NCBI GenBank assembly: GCA_964638895.1
Contig: CAZWYY010000004.1
Location: 27,963 to 91,962 of the forward strand
Direction of reading: 5' to 3'
DNA from: JAFGGG01 sp964638895
GTDB lineage: Bacteria > Spirochaetota > Spirochaetia > SZUA-6 > RPPD01
DNA: 64,000 nt
Positions 1 to 8,943 of the stretch are shown here, piece by piece. Under the pieces are notes generated by a model. It did no database searches. It was not told the DNA's origin and was given only the letters and a program-made list of their open reading frames with translations. Within the stretch, counting starts at the first letter, position 1; the number at the start of each line of letters is the position of its first letter. Both the position numbers and the translations under genes were made by a program.

Positions 1-1311
1 ATCTGGCTGATTAATAAACACTTACCGCTGCCGTCTCCGGTGGCTGAAAACCGCAACACGAAAAACACCGAGGCGCAGACTGCGGCCGCGCCACTCGAGC
101 TTGATCCGCACGGACTGCCCCTGCCTCAGGTAACGATTGAAAACAAGAAACCCCTTAAAACCGTCCAAAAATCGGGTCCCGTGTATTCGCCGGAAAAACA
201 CACGGTAAAAAAGGAGGACCCTTCTCTCGAAACCGTTCCGGTCAAGGCGAAACCGTATCATCCTGTTAATTATTCCACTATCGAGCCGCAGCCGGAAAAT
301 CCGTCACAGGAGCCGCCGGAGAAGCGGCCGCAGATACCTGCCGATTCGGCGGAGTCCGCTCCGTTTGCATATGAGACACAGGCGAAAAGCGAACTCGAGG
401 CCGCGCATCAAAGGAATATATTCGCACGGAGGGGTGATGATATCCAGATTGTGTTCAATGATCCCGGTTGGATTTTTTCGGGATTTACTGACGGCAATTC
501 AAGCCAGGGGCTGGGCTTCATCTCCAAGGACAGCAAGGCCGATAAAACACTTTTTAATTTTAAGGCCATTGAGTATGGTTCTTTCGGCCTGGAGTTCCAG
601 CTGCAGAATAATATAAAGGGCAGTACCAAAAAGGAACTTATCACCGTCAAGGTGGTGACCGAGGATGAGTTTTCATCGTTTATACAGAATAATTCCGTGC
701 CTGATTCCGTTGAAACAAAGGAAGAGGATATGGAATTTGCCCAAAGACTATATGATTTGGGACAGTTTCAGAACGCCCTGGCCCTATATTTAAAATTGTA
801 CCAGGAGGGCGAACCCTTTCTCAACAACAGGCTGGCCGATATCTATTATACCTTGAAGGATTACCGTAGGGCGATCCATTACTGGAAAAAAAACTTGGGT
901 ACACAAGGTCCCTATCGTAGTCAGGCGATTGCCGGTTTATCCCGCGCGTATATAAATACCGATAATTTCAACGCGCTTATATCTCATATACGCTACCTAT
1001 ATGGCGGCCGCAATGTACCGGATGAAACCGATCTTTTGACACTGGCTAAATATTTTACGTCACGTAACGCCGACAAGTTGTCGCTGGAACTGTTAAACGA
1101 ATATATTTCATACTATCCGAACGGGAATAATGTGGATGAAATATATTATCTGCTTGGCGTACTGTATGAAAAGGAAACAGCGTTTCGTGACTATAATAAA
1201 TCACGTAAGTTCTATCAGAAAGTCCTCTCCGATTATCCGGAAAGTCCTTATGCGGACCCGGCCAGGGAACGCGTGGACTATCTAAACCGCCATTTCTTTT
1301 ATGTAAGATAA
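1..1311 (+). CDS. TPR-repeat protein, 5' end outside window
   Basis: The frame is open from base 1, with only a GTG at 40 and no Shine-Dalgarno before it, so the true start very probably lies upstream of the window. The visible part opens with a short hydrophobic stretch, then about 90 proline-, lysine- and glutamate-rich residues that look like an unstructured linker. A beta-rich region follows (about residues 125-220, counted from the GTG). The C-terminal half is helical with TPR-like repeats (about 230-420). The overall build suggests an anchored periplasmic or envelope scaffold. Spirochaetes have many such TPR proteins, but I cannot name this one. It faces a leftward operon, and the terminator at 1317-1355 lies between them. 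Confidence 0.7.
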   Translation: MWLINKHLPLPSPVAENRNTKNTEAQTAAAPLELDPHGLPLPQVTIENKKPLKTVQKSGPVYSPEKHTVKKEDPSLETVPVKAKPYHPVNYSTIEPQPENPSQEPPEKRPQIPADSAESAPFAYETQAKSELEAAHQRNIFARRGDDIQIVFNDPGWIFSGFTDGNSSQGLGFISKDSKADKTLFNFKAIEYGSFGLEFQLQNNIKGSTKKELITVKVVTEDEFSSFIQNNSVPDSVETKEEDMEFAQRLYDLGQFQNALALYLKLYQEGEPFLNNRLADIYYTLKDYRRAIHYWKKNLGTQGPYRSQAIAGLSRAYINTDNFNALISHIRYLYGGRNVPDETDLLTLAKYFTSRNADKLSLELLNEYISYYPNGNNVDEIYYLLGVLYEKETAFRDYNKSRKFYQKVLSDYPESPYADPARERVDYLNRHFFYVR

Positions 1312-1316
1312 AAGGA

Positions 1317-1355
1317 CAAAAAAAAACGGTATGCCTGGACGTCAAGAGCATACCG
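1317..1355 (-). terminator. Rho-independent terminator of the lepB-PBP-DUF115 operon
   Basis: Bases 1327-1334 and 1348-1355 form a perfect 8-bp stem (CGGTATGC/GCATACCG) around a 13-base loop. Read leftward, the stem is followed at once by a run of nine T. It sits about 75 bases past the stop of the DUF115 gene. Read rightward there is no good T-run, so it serves mainly the minus strand. Confidence 0.75.
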
Positions 1356-1428
1356 CCTTTAAATGGGAGGATTAATTCCTATCCCTAGTTTAGTAGGTCG
1401 GCCAAATCAAAGATAACTTAAGCTTTTT

Positions 1429-3246
1429 TTAAAGGGTGCCTAGGGTTTTTTTCAATAATTCCAATTGGTATGAACATGAGTTAAAGAGATCGGTATAGAT
1501 TTTTCTTGAATATACCAATACCAGATCCTTATTTTCCGTTGTAAACTGCGTATCGGTAATTTCATTTATTAAAGGTTGAATTAAAAATCCCACCACGCTT
1601 CTGGATGCTACGCTAAGCAGCTTCTTATCTATTCTATCCAGGGTCCGGATATCGTTTGTTGTATCATGATTGTTTTTCATGTGTTCCGTAACATTATCCG
1701 TGGCCTCCATACCTTCCCGGGCCAGGGTTTGCAATAACGAAAGTTCATGAATCAAATCAGAGAGCGCACCGCTTAATTTCTTCAGATTCAGGGTAACGGC
1801 ACCGGTTTTTTCGGTTTTTAACGATTCGGATTTTTTCCTTATCCGTTCTTTAACATTTTTAAGATGCAACAGTTCCCTGTAGTCGCAGTAGGGGATGCCC
1901 TGTATGCGCGCGCCCTGCGCCGATAGATTTTTGCACCGTACATGCGGATGCAGCTTTATCTGCGTCTCAAACCAATATTTATAGACTGCCATGCGTTGAT
2001 CGCTTAACAGGATGTCACCATTGTTGGCGGCGATCGTGAATGTGCCGGCGCCGTATAAATACCTGAAAGAATGGTACTCCGCCGGCCTCCACCGTGAACA
2101 GATGGTATGGAACCGGTTTTCGAAATAACTTCCCCGGTAATGTGTTTGTTTATGAGGATATCCCAGGTCAAGACCCGCGAGTATTATGGTATTCGCACCG
2201 ATTATACGGGCAAAATCCCAGGCCGAAGTGGCTACCGAGCCCCCGGCTCCCAGTTTGCCTTTTACCCCGATCACCGACTCAAGATATCTGCCCAGAGGAA
2301 AAAGTGAACTTCCCATAAACACCGGGGCCCGAAGCTTTCTGAAAACTCTGGGATTTGTGGCCGATTCCGAAATAAGGATAAAGCCGTCCGGACAAACATA
2401 ATCCAGATGGCGCGTATTCCAATACTGCGGATCGGCCACAACCACAAAATCAGGATCTATTCCGTTTTCCTGGCACACGGCCAAAGATGTGTCAACCGCT
2501 ATGACGACAGTTTTTGGCGCCAGTTGTTTTAAAGCAGGCAGAAGTCCGTTGAGTGAAGGCCCGGCCGCAATTATCAGGGCCGGAAAATCTTCAAATCCCC
2601 GAGCCATCCTGTCAATCCCGGGGGCACCGGCTATTGTCCGTATATTGGCGCACAGGTTTCTTATCCAGAGTTTTCCAAAACGACGCAGGGTATTCTTGTT
2701 TATCTCTCTTTTTTTCAGAAAATACTCGATGTTGTAGTCCAGACGCTGGTAATAATCCCGGTCTTTTTCAAACAAGGATCGCAGTTTTATTATTTGTACG
2801 CATGATAATGAGTAATGCTCCAGCACCGCAGCCGCATGTTCCGGTTCGGTGCCCAAAAGGAACGTAACATTACGATCTGAAAGTATGCTTTGCAGATCGC
2901 GGGAAGCGAGCGCCTTTATAAAAACGGAAAGATCCGGCTCAATGACAAGGCAGTCTACCTCGGGATAATGCGCCCTGAAAACCTCCGGAAGATACCCGAG
3001 CCCCATTCCGTAAAAAATACATACGCTCACTTGTGAAGGGACCTGGGTACTGATTATATCCTCGGCTTCTTTATAGGGATTCCGGCGGCTGTGAATATAT
3101 TTATCATTGTACAATGCTGTGGGCAGACCGGATGTTGTCTGCACGATTTTTATATGAGGATTGCCGGCGATCGTGTAAAACAACTCCTTCTTTAAACCTC
3201 GGTTGTGAGCAAGCAGGGCCTGTAAATTTCGGTCTAACCATATCAT
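1429..3246 (-). CDS. DUF115 / Maf-type motility-associated protein
   Basis: A 605-residue protein of the DUF115 (6-hydroxymethylpterin pyrophosphokinase MptE-like) family. The core, about residues 215-300, has the family pattern: an ALIIAAGPSL nucleotide-binding-like turn, then VIAVDTSLAVCQENGIDPDF, then VVVADPQ. Family members near flagellar genes (Maf proteins) modify flagellins with nonulosonic acids, so a glycosyltransferase-like role on flagellin is likely but inferred. The start codon overlaps the stop of the upstream penicillin-binding protein gene (ATGA, 3243-3246), which implies translational coupling. It is the last gene of the leftward lepB operon and is followed by a good terminator. 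Confidence 0.8.
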   Translation of the reverse strand: MIWLDRNLQALLAHNRGLKKELFYTIAGNPHIKIVQTTSGLPTALYNDKYIHSRRNPYKEAEDIISTQVPSQVSVCIFYGMGLGYLPEVFRAHYPEVDCLVIEPDLSVFIKALASRDLQSILSDRNVTFLLGTEPEHAAAVLEHYSLSCVQIIKLRSLFEKDRDYYQRLDYNIEYFLKKREINKNTLRRFGKLWIRNLCANIRTIAGAPGIDRMARGFEDFPALIIAAGPSLNGLLPALKQLAPKTVVIAVDTSLAVCQENGIDPDFVVVADPQYWNTRHLDYVCPDGFILISESATNPRVFRKLRAPVFMGSSLFPLGRYLESVIGVKGKLGAGGSVATSAWDFARIIGANTIILAGLDLGYPHKQTHYRGSYFENRFHTICSRWRPAEYHSFRYLYGAGTFTIAANNGDILLSDQRMAVYKYWFETQIKLHPHVRCKNLSAQGARIQGIPYCDYRELLHLKNVKERIRKKSESLKTEKTGAVTLNLKKLSGALSDLIHELSLLQTLAREGMEATDNVTEHMKNNHDTTNDIRTLDRIDKKLLSVASRSVVGFLIQPLINEITDTQFTTENKDLVLVYSRKIYTDLFNSCSYQLELLKKTLGTL

Positions 3247-5114
3247 TGCAGCCGTAGATACACCTTCATACCTTTTTTTACCGGTGTTCCGGCGGGTGGA
3301 TCCTGTGAGATCACATACCCATCGCCTTCGATGCGGACCTGTATTCCCGCCTCAAATAAGGCAAGTAGTTGGCGCTTCGGCAGTCCCCGTAAATCGGGCA
3401 GAACCGCTCCGATAGTAATCTGCTGCGGTTTTTTAAGCTGAAGTTCGCCCGCATGGGCAACCACGTTATCTTTATTCTGCAGAATATCGTAATAGGAAAT
3501 AATCTCCTGGGCCGCTTTTTTAAATACGGGCGCGGCTATTCTGCTGCCGAAATACAAGGTGGTCTGCGGGTGTTGGATAACCACATAGAGAATTATCTGC
3601 GGGTTATCCGCAGGGAACATCCCTATGATTGAGGATACGAACTTGTCTTTTGAATACAGGCCGGTGGCCGGGTCAGCCACTTCAGCCGTACCTGTTTTTG
3701 CGGCGATGGAAATCCCTTCCACCTGCGCCCGATGAGCGGTTCCCCCGCTTTCGGTAGCACTGACCATCATCCGGAGCATCTCTTGTGCTACCTCCGGCGA
3801 GACCACCCGTCGCACCTCCTCCCTGCCGAAGGTTTTCAACGTTTTACCATCGGGAGACACAATCTTTTTTACCAGCAAAGGCTTGAGCAGCATGCCCCGG
3901 TTGCTGAACACCGAGGCGGCGGAAATCATTTGTACCGCCGAAACCGAGATCTCCTGGCCTATGGCGATTGTCGGTTTTGAGCGCAGGGACCATGTACGCG
4001 GTTCATGAAATATTCCGTACGATTCACCGGGCAGAGGCAGGCCGGTGCGCTGCCCGAAACCGAAGTCTTTTAATTTGTCATAAAACAGTGTGCTGTCAAC
4101 CATATCCGAGGCATAGGCCGCGCCGGCATTGCACGAGTATTTTATAATCAACTCCGGGGTTACAACGCCGTGGACACCCTGACAACCGATATGGATGCTG
4201 TCACCGTCCGGCAATATCTTTTCATAATACCCCTTACAGACAAAGGTATCGTTCGGGCTGATGGCCCCAAGTTCAAGCATGGAGGCCAGGCTGAAAATCT
4301 TGAAGGCCGAGCCCGGCTCATACGCCTGTGTCAGCGGCCGGTTTATCCTCTGCTCGCTGCCGGATGTCGAAAACTCATTGGGATCAAAATCCGGAATGGA
4401 TGAGTAACCGAGTATTTCAGCGGTTTTGGCGTTCATGGCCAGGATCATCACCGCATCCGCTTTATAATCTTTCCGCGCCTGTTTGGCGATCGTATCCAGC
4501 ATGTACTGAATATTTATATCGATGGTAAGGACGACATGGTTTCCGTGAATTTCCGTTTGATCGGAATTTTCCGGTGTAGGGGAGAGCTCATTATCGAAGG
4601 TGTATTCAATACCCTCCAGCCCGACGTTGTCCACACCTGAGTACCCGATCACGTGAGAGGCCAGCTCCTGTTCGGGATAAATTCGACCGTATTCACTGCG
4701 TAAAAGAATTCCCTCAAGTTTACCCCGGTTCTTATATTCACGGATTTTCTCGGATTTTTTCGTACTGATTTTGCGTTGTATATATACGGACCTGGTTGTA
4801 CTATGCAGCTTACGGAATATATCATCCTCACTCATCTCAAGAACCGATGATAATAATGTTACGGTCTCCTTGATATCTTTGATTCCGGGCACCCAGGCCT
4901 CCACGGAATACAATTGTGTCTGAATGGCCAGGGGCCTTCCGTTTCTGTCAAGGATGGCGCCGCGCTCAACCGTGGGGCTTATGTGTCCTGGGTTGGTGTC
5001 CGGTTGCGGGATAAATAACATCATGATAAAAATGTTCACAACCAGAACGATGATCATGCCCGCCATGAACAGTATATAAAGATAAAATCTCCTTCTTCCC
5101 TGCTTATCCAGCAT
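3243..5114 (-). CDS. FtsI/PBP2-type penicillin-binding protein with PASTA domain
   Basis: Class B transpeptidase of 623 residues that cross-links septal or side-wall peptidoglycan in the periplasm. One N-terminal membrane anchor (about 10-35) is followed by a dimerisation region beginning at the RGAILDRNG motif. The transpeptidase motifs are complete: S269-A-F-K272, S327-C-N329 and K473-T-G-T. A single PASTA domain occupies about residues 565-623. PASTA domains sense or bind muropeptides and are commoner in Gram-positive PBPs. The gene lies 14 bases after lepB and overlaps the DUF115 gene by 4 bases. It could be the FtsI partner in division; I cannot choose between FtsI and another class B paralogue from the sequence alone. 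Confidence 0.92.
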   Translation of the reverse strand: MLDKQGRRRFYLYILFMAGMIIVLVVNIFIMMLFIPQPDTNPGHISPTVERGAILDRNGRPLAIQTQLYSVEAWVPGIKDIKETVTLLSSVLEMSEDDIFRKLHSTTRSVYIQRKISTKKSEKIREYKNRGKLEGILLRSEYGRIYPEQELASHVIGYSGVDNVGLEGIEYTFDNELSPTPENSDQTEIHGNHVVLTIDINIQYMLDTIAKQARKDYKADAVMILAMNAKTAEILGYSSIPDFDPNEFSTSGSEQRINRPLTQAYEPGSAFKIFSLASMLELGAISPNDTFVCKGYYEKILPDGDSIHIGCQGVHGVVTPELIIKYSCNAGAAYASDMVDSTLFYDKLKDFGFGQRTGLPLPGESYGIFHEPRTWSLRSKPTIAIGQEISVSAVQMISAASVFSNRGMLLKPLLVKKIVSPDGKTLKTFGREEVRRVVSPEVAQEMLRMMVSATESGGTAHRAQVEGISIAAKTGTAEVADPATGLYSKDKFVSSIIGMFPADNPQIILYVVIQHPQTTLYFGSRIAAPVFKKAAQEIISYYDILQNKDNVVAHAGELQLKKPQQITIGAVLPDLRGLPKRQLLALFEAGIQVRIEGDGYVISQDPPAGTPVKKGMKVYLRLQ

Positions 5115-5128
5115 GGTACAAACCTTCC

Positions 5129-5638
5129 TTACGGTATGAACATCGCACAGCCCAATACCTGACGTGTAGGGATAAAACCGTACTCCCGGGAGTCTACGGA
5201 ATTGTCAATATTATCACCCACAACAAAAATATATCCCGGAGGGACCTCACTATAGTTTCTCCATTTTATCTCCTGATAATATTTTAACGGTAATATTTTG
5301 CCATTAATCAATAGCCGTCCGTCCTCTATTTTCAGATGATCGCCGGGAATCGCCAGACAGCGTTTTACCGTTAAGGTATCATCGTATGTATTTAAAAAGA
5401 GTACTATATCACCTCGGGCCGGTTTATGCCACCCGAAGAGGTATTGATCCCCGATAGGCGAGAATATCCCGTAATACAGCCTGTTTATCAACAGAAGTCG
5501 GCCGGGTGCAAGTGTCGGTTCCATGGAACGACCGGCAACAATCAGAATATCTACAAAAAAGATTCTGATAAGAAATAGGACACAGGCAAGCCCGGCAATC
5601 AAAACAAGCAGGGATCGGGTTTTTTTGGTTACTCCCAT
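5129..5638 (-). CDS. lepB: Signal peptidase I
   Basis: Removes signal peptides from exported proteins at the outer face of the inner membrane. From the ATG at 5638 it has 169 residues: one N-terminal membrane segment, the SMEPTL box with the catalytic serine (Ser38), the catalytic lysine in VKRCLAIPGD (Lys92), and the GDN...DSREYG box. A second ATG lies 7 codons upstream (5659). I prefer 5638 because a TCGACA -35 and TAATAT -10 with 17-base spacing end 7 bases before it, matching other genes in this window, and neither ATG has a Shine-Dalgarno sequence. It is the first gene of the leftward operon and diverges from the M23 peptidase gene. Confidence 0.92.
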   Translation of the reverse strand: MGVTKKTRSLLVLIAGLACVLFLIRIFFVDILIVAGRSMEPTLAPGRLLLINRLYYGIFSPIGDQYLFGWHKPARGDIVLFLNTYDDTLTVKRCLAIPGDHLKIEDGRLLINGKILPLKYYQEIKWRNYSEVPPGYIFVVGDNIDNSVDSREYGFIPTRQVLGCAMFIP

Positions 5639-5645
5639 TGATATT

Positions 5646-5674
5646 ATATTAATATGCATGAGTGTTTATGTCGA
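5646..5674 (-). promoter_or_regulatory. Probable leaderless promoter of lepB
   Basis: Minus strand: -35 TCGACA (5674-5669), 17 bases, -10 TAATAT (5651-5646), then 7 bases to the ATG at 5638. The expected transcription start falls on or next to the start codon. Confidence 0.5.
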
Positions 5675-5694
5675 TATGATGTGTGAGGTTATAT

Positions 5695-6771
5695 ATGTTG
5701 GCCAGCGCATTAAGCCAGAGGGTAACAAAAAGGAATTCTCGCAGGAAAAAACCGCCTTCATTCACTTTGATTGTACATCCGGGATACAAACCGCATAAAA
5801 CCTTTGCCCAAAGACCCGCCACTTTTCGGACATTACTAAGGAATAAAAAACTTATTGTGTCTTGTATGGTCCTGGCCCTGGTAACGGCGCTCTTAGTGGT
5901 ATGTTTTCCGATTTTTTCACAGAACAGGGAAATAAAGGAGTTTGTTTTTCCAGACCAGGGCAGATCGATCGTCGGACTGCTTCATGATGAACTGGCCTCG
6001 TATTATACCCAGGCCCCCGCATCTTCAGGCGTTCCTGCTGCGCTGAAAACCTTAAAGACAACCGTATACACGGTTAAAAACGGGGACACGCTTTCGGGAG
6101 TCGCCTCAAGGTTCAACCTCAGTCTGGGAACAATTATCGGGTTTAATAATATAACGGACGCCAGGGCTATAACAATCGGAACCAGGCTTACCATCCCCAA
6201 CCACAATGGCCTGCTATATACCGTAAAAACCGGCGATTCACTCAGCAGAATATCACAGAACTATAATGTTTCGCTCAACAATCTTCTTGACTGGAACCGT
6301 CTTGAAAGTTCCGTTTTAATTAAGGGACAGCGGTTGTTTTTACCGGGCGCCGTCTTAAGCGCAAAGACCATCGACAGTGTTTTGGGGAAACTCTTTATTT
6401 ATCCCACACGCGGCAGGCTGACCTCGGGCTTCGGCTGGCGCAACAGTCCGTTTACGGGTGTGCGGGAACTTCACCGAGGCGTGGACCTGGCAAACAACAT
6501 CGGCACACTCGTGGTTGCATCACGTACAGGCAGAGTTTCCAAAACCGGTTATGACGCGGTATACGGAAATTTCATAATCATTTCACACGATGACGGATTT
6601 CACACACTCTACGGGCACCTGAGTAAAATCCTTGTTTCCAAAGGCGCATATGTAAAACAGGGACAGAAAATCGGACTTATGGGTGCATCGGGCCTGACAA
6701 CCGGCCCACACCTGCATTTTGGCGTCTTTAAGAACGGCCAGGCGGTAAATCCGTTTATATATATAAAATAA
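5695..6771 (+). CDS. LysM/M23 peptidoglycan endopeptidase-like protein
   Basis: 358 residues. About 48 mostly basic N-terminal residues are followed by one membrane segment (about 53-74). Two LysM domains come next (about 124-170 and 174-220, each starting YTVK.GD.LS), then a C-terminal M23 domain. The zinc-ligand motifs are present: HRGVD, and HLHFG near the end. LysM binds glycan strands and M23 enzymes cut peptide cross-links. All ligand residues are in place, so it may be an active hydrolase rather than an EnvC/NlpD-type activator, though that role is also possible. I chose the ATG at 5695 because GAGG at 5685-5688 lies 6 bases before it; a GTG four codons upstream is less well placed. 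Confidence 0.9.
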   Translation: MLASALSQRVTKRNSRRKKPPSFTLIVHPGYKPHKTFAQRPATFRTLLRNKKLIVSCMVLALVTALLVVCFPIFSQNREIKEFVFPDQGRSIVGLLHDELASYYTQAPASSGVPAALKTLKTTVYTVKNGDTLSGVASRFNLSLGTIIGFNNITDARAITIGTRLTIPNHNGLLYTVKTGDSLSRISQNYNVSLNNLLDWNRLESSVLIKGQRLFLPGAVLSAKTIDSVLGKLFIYPTRGRLTSGFGWRNSPFTGVRELHRGVDLANNIGTLVVASRTGRVSKTGYDAVYGNFIIISHDDGFHTLYGHLSKILVSKGAYVKQGQKIGLMGASGLTTGPHLHFGVFKNGQAVNPFIYIK

Positions 6772-6789
6772 AATGAATAGAAAAATGAA

Positions 6790-6818
6790 TTGCAGCCCTG
6801 GTAAACTGCACATATAAT
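6790..6818 (+). promoter_or_regulatory. Sigma-70-type promoter for the bactofilin-like gene
   Basis: TTGCAG (6790-6795), 17 bases, TATAAT (6813-6818). A start near 6825 leaves a short leader that includes the AAGGGG ribosome-binding site before the ATG at 6845. Confidence 0.6.
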
Positions 6819-6844
6819 ATGAATAGACTGAAGGGGACAAACGG

Positions 6845-7900
6845 ATGAAAATACTTGTAATCAGCATCATAATTCTTATCTTGATTTTTACCTTCGTTAC
6901 CGCGTATGCCGAGATTTCAAGTGACGGTTTTCGCATGAGTGAAGTAAAGAGTCCCGTTCATATTCAGTTTGATCTGATAGAGTTTCCCAAAGGGGAAAAA
7001 CAACCGCTTAGAATTTTTCCGGTACGCTTTGTGGTAAAAACCGACGAGGACAGCGTCTTTTTATCGATGAACGGACTGGCGTTTCTTACCTATGCGGGCC
7101 TTAATTACGGCAAGCAGGTAGTGGTTACCGGTACCCAAAAGGGTGATGTCATCAGTATGGGCGGCCAGATTATTGTTGCGGGCAGGGTGGAAGGTGACGT
7201 ATGGGCCTTTAACGCCAATATTATTCTTCGTTCAAACACCGTAGTAACGGGGAACGTTGTGGCTCTGGGAGGTTCGGTATTCGCCGATTCATCCGTATTT
7301 GTCGCAGGCACAAAGCAGGCCATACCCGATATCCATATCCCCCTCCTGGGACTGCTCATCTCCTTGAATCCCATTAGATCTTTTCCCGTGCATTTTTCCA
7401 TCTTCAGCGCCATCATTTTCCTGCTTTTCCTGTTTATATACGCAACTGTGGGAAGAAATAACCTGAACGCGCTTGTAAACGGTGTTACCTATTATTGGAA
7501 ACGCTCGCTTCTGATTGTTTTTATCGCCTTTATTTTGCTCCCCATCCTGGTACTCCTGCTGGTGGTTGCTTCCGTGGGCATAATTCTGATCCCCCTGCTG
7601 TTTCTCATCCTGATTGTGGGGGCGTACATGGGATTCAGCGCCATCGCCGTGCGCATCGGCAACCTTATCTTCAAAAATACATCGGGATTCACCCAGACCT
7701 ACCTTGCCGGGGTTATAGGGTACCTTTTGATCAATGGCCTAACCATACTCGCGTTTATCTTATCATTATTCGGCCTGGATTTTCTAAAAGCGGTGAGCGA
7801 TCTGCTTTACATACTGGGCGCCATAGTGGTGTATATAGCCCTGATTTACGGGTTCGGTATTATTCTTGCCCATTACCAGGAAAAAACAAAGCAGGCATAG
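6845..7900 (+). CDS. Bactofilin-like beta-helix protein with C-terminal membrane segments
   Basis: 351 residues. A signal-peptide-like start (about 1-22) is followed by a region rich in repeated short strands (about 80-155; motifs such as VVTGTQKGDV, IIVAGRVEGDVW, TVVTGNVVALGGSV). This resembles the polymer-forming cytoskeletal (bactofilin/DUF583) beta-helix. The second half has about five hydrophobic segments (about 180-345). With the signal peptide the beta-helix would sit in the periplasm, unlike classical cytoplasmic bactofilins. A Shine-Dalgarno AAGGGG precedes the ATG. Function unknown; a scaffold or envelope-organising role is an inference. It converges with the next gene, with only 10 bases between the stops. 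Confidence 0.7.
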   Translation: MKILVISIIILILIFTFVTAYAEISSDGFRMSEVKSPVHIQFDLIEFPKGEKQPLRIFPVRFVVKTDEDSVFLSMNGLAFLTYAGLNYGKQVVVTGTQKGDVISMGGQIIVAGRVEGDVWAFNANIILRSNTVVTGNVVALGGSVFADSSVFVAGTKQAIPDIHIPLLGLLISLNPIRSFPVHFSIFSAIIFLLFLFIYATVGRNNLNALVNGVTYYWKRSLLIVFIAFILLPILVLLLVVASVGIILIPLLFLILIVGAYMGFSAIAVRIGNLIFKNTSGFTQTYLAGVIGYLLINGLTILAFILSLFGLDFLKAVSDLLYILGAIVVYIALIYGFGIILAHYQEKTKQA

Positions 7901-7910
7901 TCAAAACTTA

Positions 7911-8315
7911 TCAGAGGATGGGAAGTGTGGGCAGGAGAAAATGCATTATCGAGATAATAAACCCGCCCGCTCCGATAATCCCCCTATAATGCAGCATTAC
8001 TTTTTCCAGCTTATCAATAGCCTGATTTTCCACATCACTTCGCTCCTTTATGGAGGCCACAAGCAATGCCCCGCCTAGCACGAATCCGGCGACCATGGGC
8101 AGAAAATCTCCTATAACGGGGAGGCCCTCAACCGGCGCCACCAGTTTGATTATACCGATAAGCATGGCCGACAGGGCAAGTAATAATTTTTTTGTGAGTC
8201 CCTGAAACGAGTCCGCGACCTTTTTAAAATATTTTATTTTCTCTCCAAAATCCTCGGACATCAGGATCATACTGATGATTATATTGACGATTATCGATAG
8301 AAAATAAATCTGCAT
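7911..8315 (-). CDS. Small four-helix membrane protein, unknown
   Basis: 134 residues with about four hydrophobic segments (about 3-19, 45-63, 75-92 and 113-131) and a charged stretch in the middle. I do not recognise the family. The ATG is well supported by AAAGGGGAG about 6 bases upstream, and a promoter lies at 8339-8367. It appears to be transcribed on its own, ending 10 bases from the oppositely oriented bactofilin-like gene. Confidence 0.7.
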   Translation of the reverse strand: MQIYFLSIIVNIIISMILMSEDFGEKIKYFKKVADSFQGLTKKLLLALSAMLIGIIKLVAPVEGLPVIGDFLPMVAGFVLGGALLVASIKERSDVENQAIDKLEKVMLHYRGIIGAGGFIISIMHFLLPTLPIL

Positions 8316-8338
8316 ATACCGCTCCCCTTTAATTAGAC

Positions 8339-8367
8339 AATATATATCTTTTCATTCCCATCGTCAA
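8339..8367 (-). promoter_or_regulatory. Sigma-70-type promoter for the small membrane protein
   Basis: Minus strand: TTGACG (8367-8362), 17 bases, TATATT (8344-8339). The start near 8332 gives a leader of about 17 bases with a good Shine-Dalgarno sequence. Confidence 0.65.
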
Positions 8368-8373
8368 TTGGAT

Positions 8374-8943
8374 TTATTTTTTTATTGGCAGGGTAAGTAC
8401 GGCCGACTCTTTTCCGAGCGTTATTTCCGCCCTGATGGTTTTTTGTTCTCTTAAGAGCGGGAAATGTACCCTGATGATACGAATTCCGTTCAGTGTTTCC
8501 GGCAGCTCTATGGCGGCGGTGCGTACCGTATTTTTCGGCTGCGCCAAAAAAACCACCTGTGCCTGCGTCTCCGGCGACTGCAATTCGCGTGATTGCGCGG
8601 TTTGCCGTGTATTTTCGACCGTAATACTGGCTATTACCGAATCCGTGGTAATTATCTGCCGCAAGGTAAATCGGTATCCGGACAGGGTTTCCTGGTTTGC
8701 CGGTTCAAACAGGAAAAGACGAAAAAGAATAAACGCAATCACGATAATGACGATATCCAGAATGATGATGATTGAGGAGGTCCTGCGGCGTCTCTTTTTG
8801 GGAGTTTTTATATAAAGCTTTGATGCCGACGGCATGGAAAGCCGCTCTTTGCGGCTTGAATAATAATGCACTTCCTCCCCTCCGCTTCCGTGTTTTTTAA
8901 TGTGCAGGGTCTCATGGTTTTCGTTGTTTTTATTTACTCCCAC
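8374..8943 (-). CDS. Single-pass membrane protein, unknown
   Basis: A basic N-terminal region (KKRRRR), one membrane segment (IIIILDIVIIVIAFILF) and an outer domain of about 115 residues with a beta-rich look. I do not recognise it. The frame runs on to 9012 inside the upstream nnr gene, but that part is shadow. Two starts are plausible. GTG at 8943 overlaps the nnr stop by 10 bases and has GGAGGA 9-10 bases upstream. GTG at 8871 has GGAGG 7 bases upstream and would give 165 residues. I list the longer one because coupling to nnr fits the tight packing. Confidence 0.55.
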   Translation of the reverse strand: MGVNKNNENHETLHIKKHGSGGEEVHYYSSRKERLSMPSASKLYIKTPKKRRRRTSSIIIILDIVIIVIAFILFRLFLFEPANQETLSGYRFTLRQIITTDSVIASITVENTRQTAQSRELQSPETQAQVVFLAQPKNTVRTAAIELPETLNGIRIIRVHFPLLREQKTIRAEITLGKESAVLTLPIKK

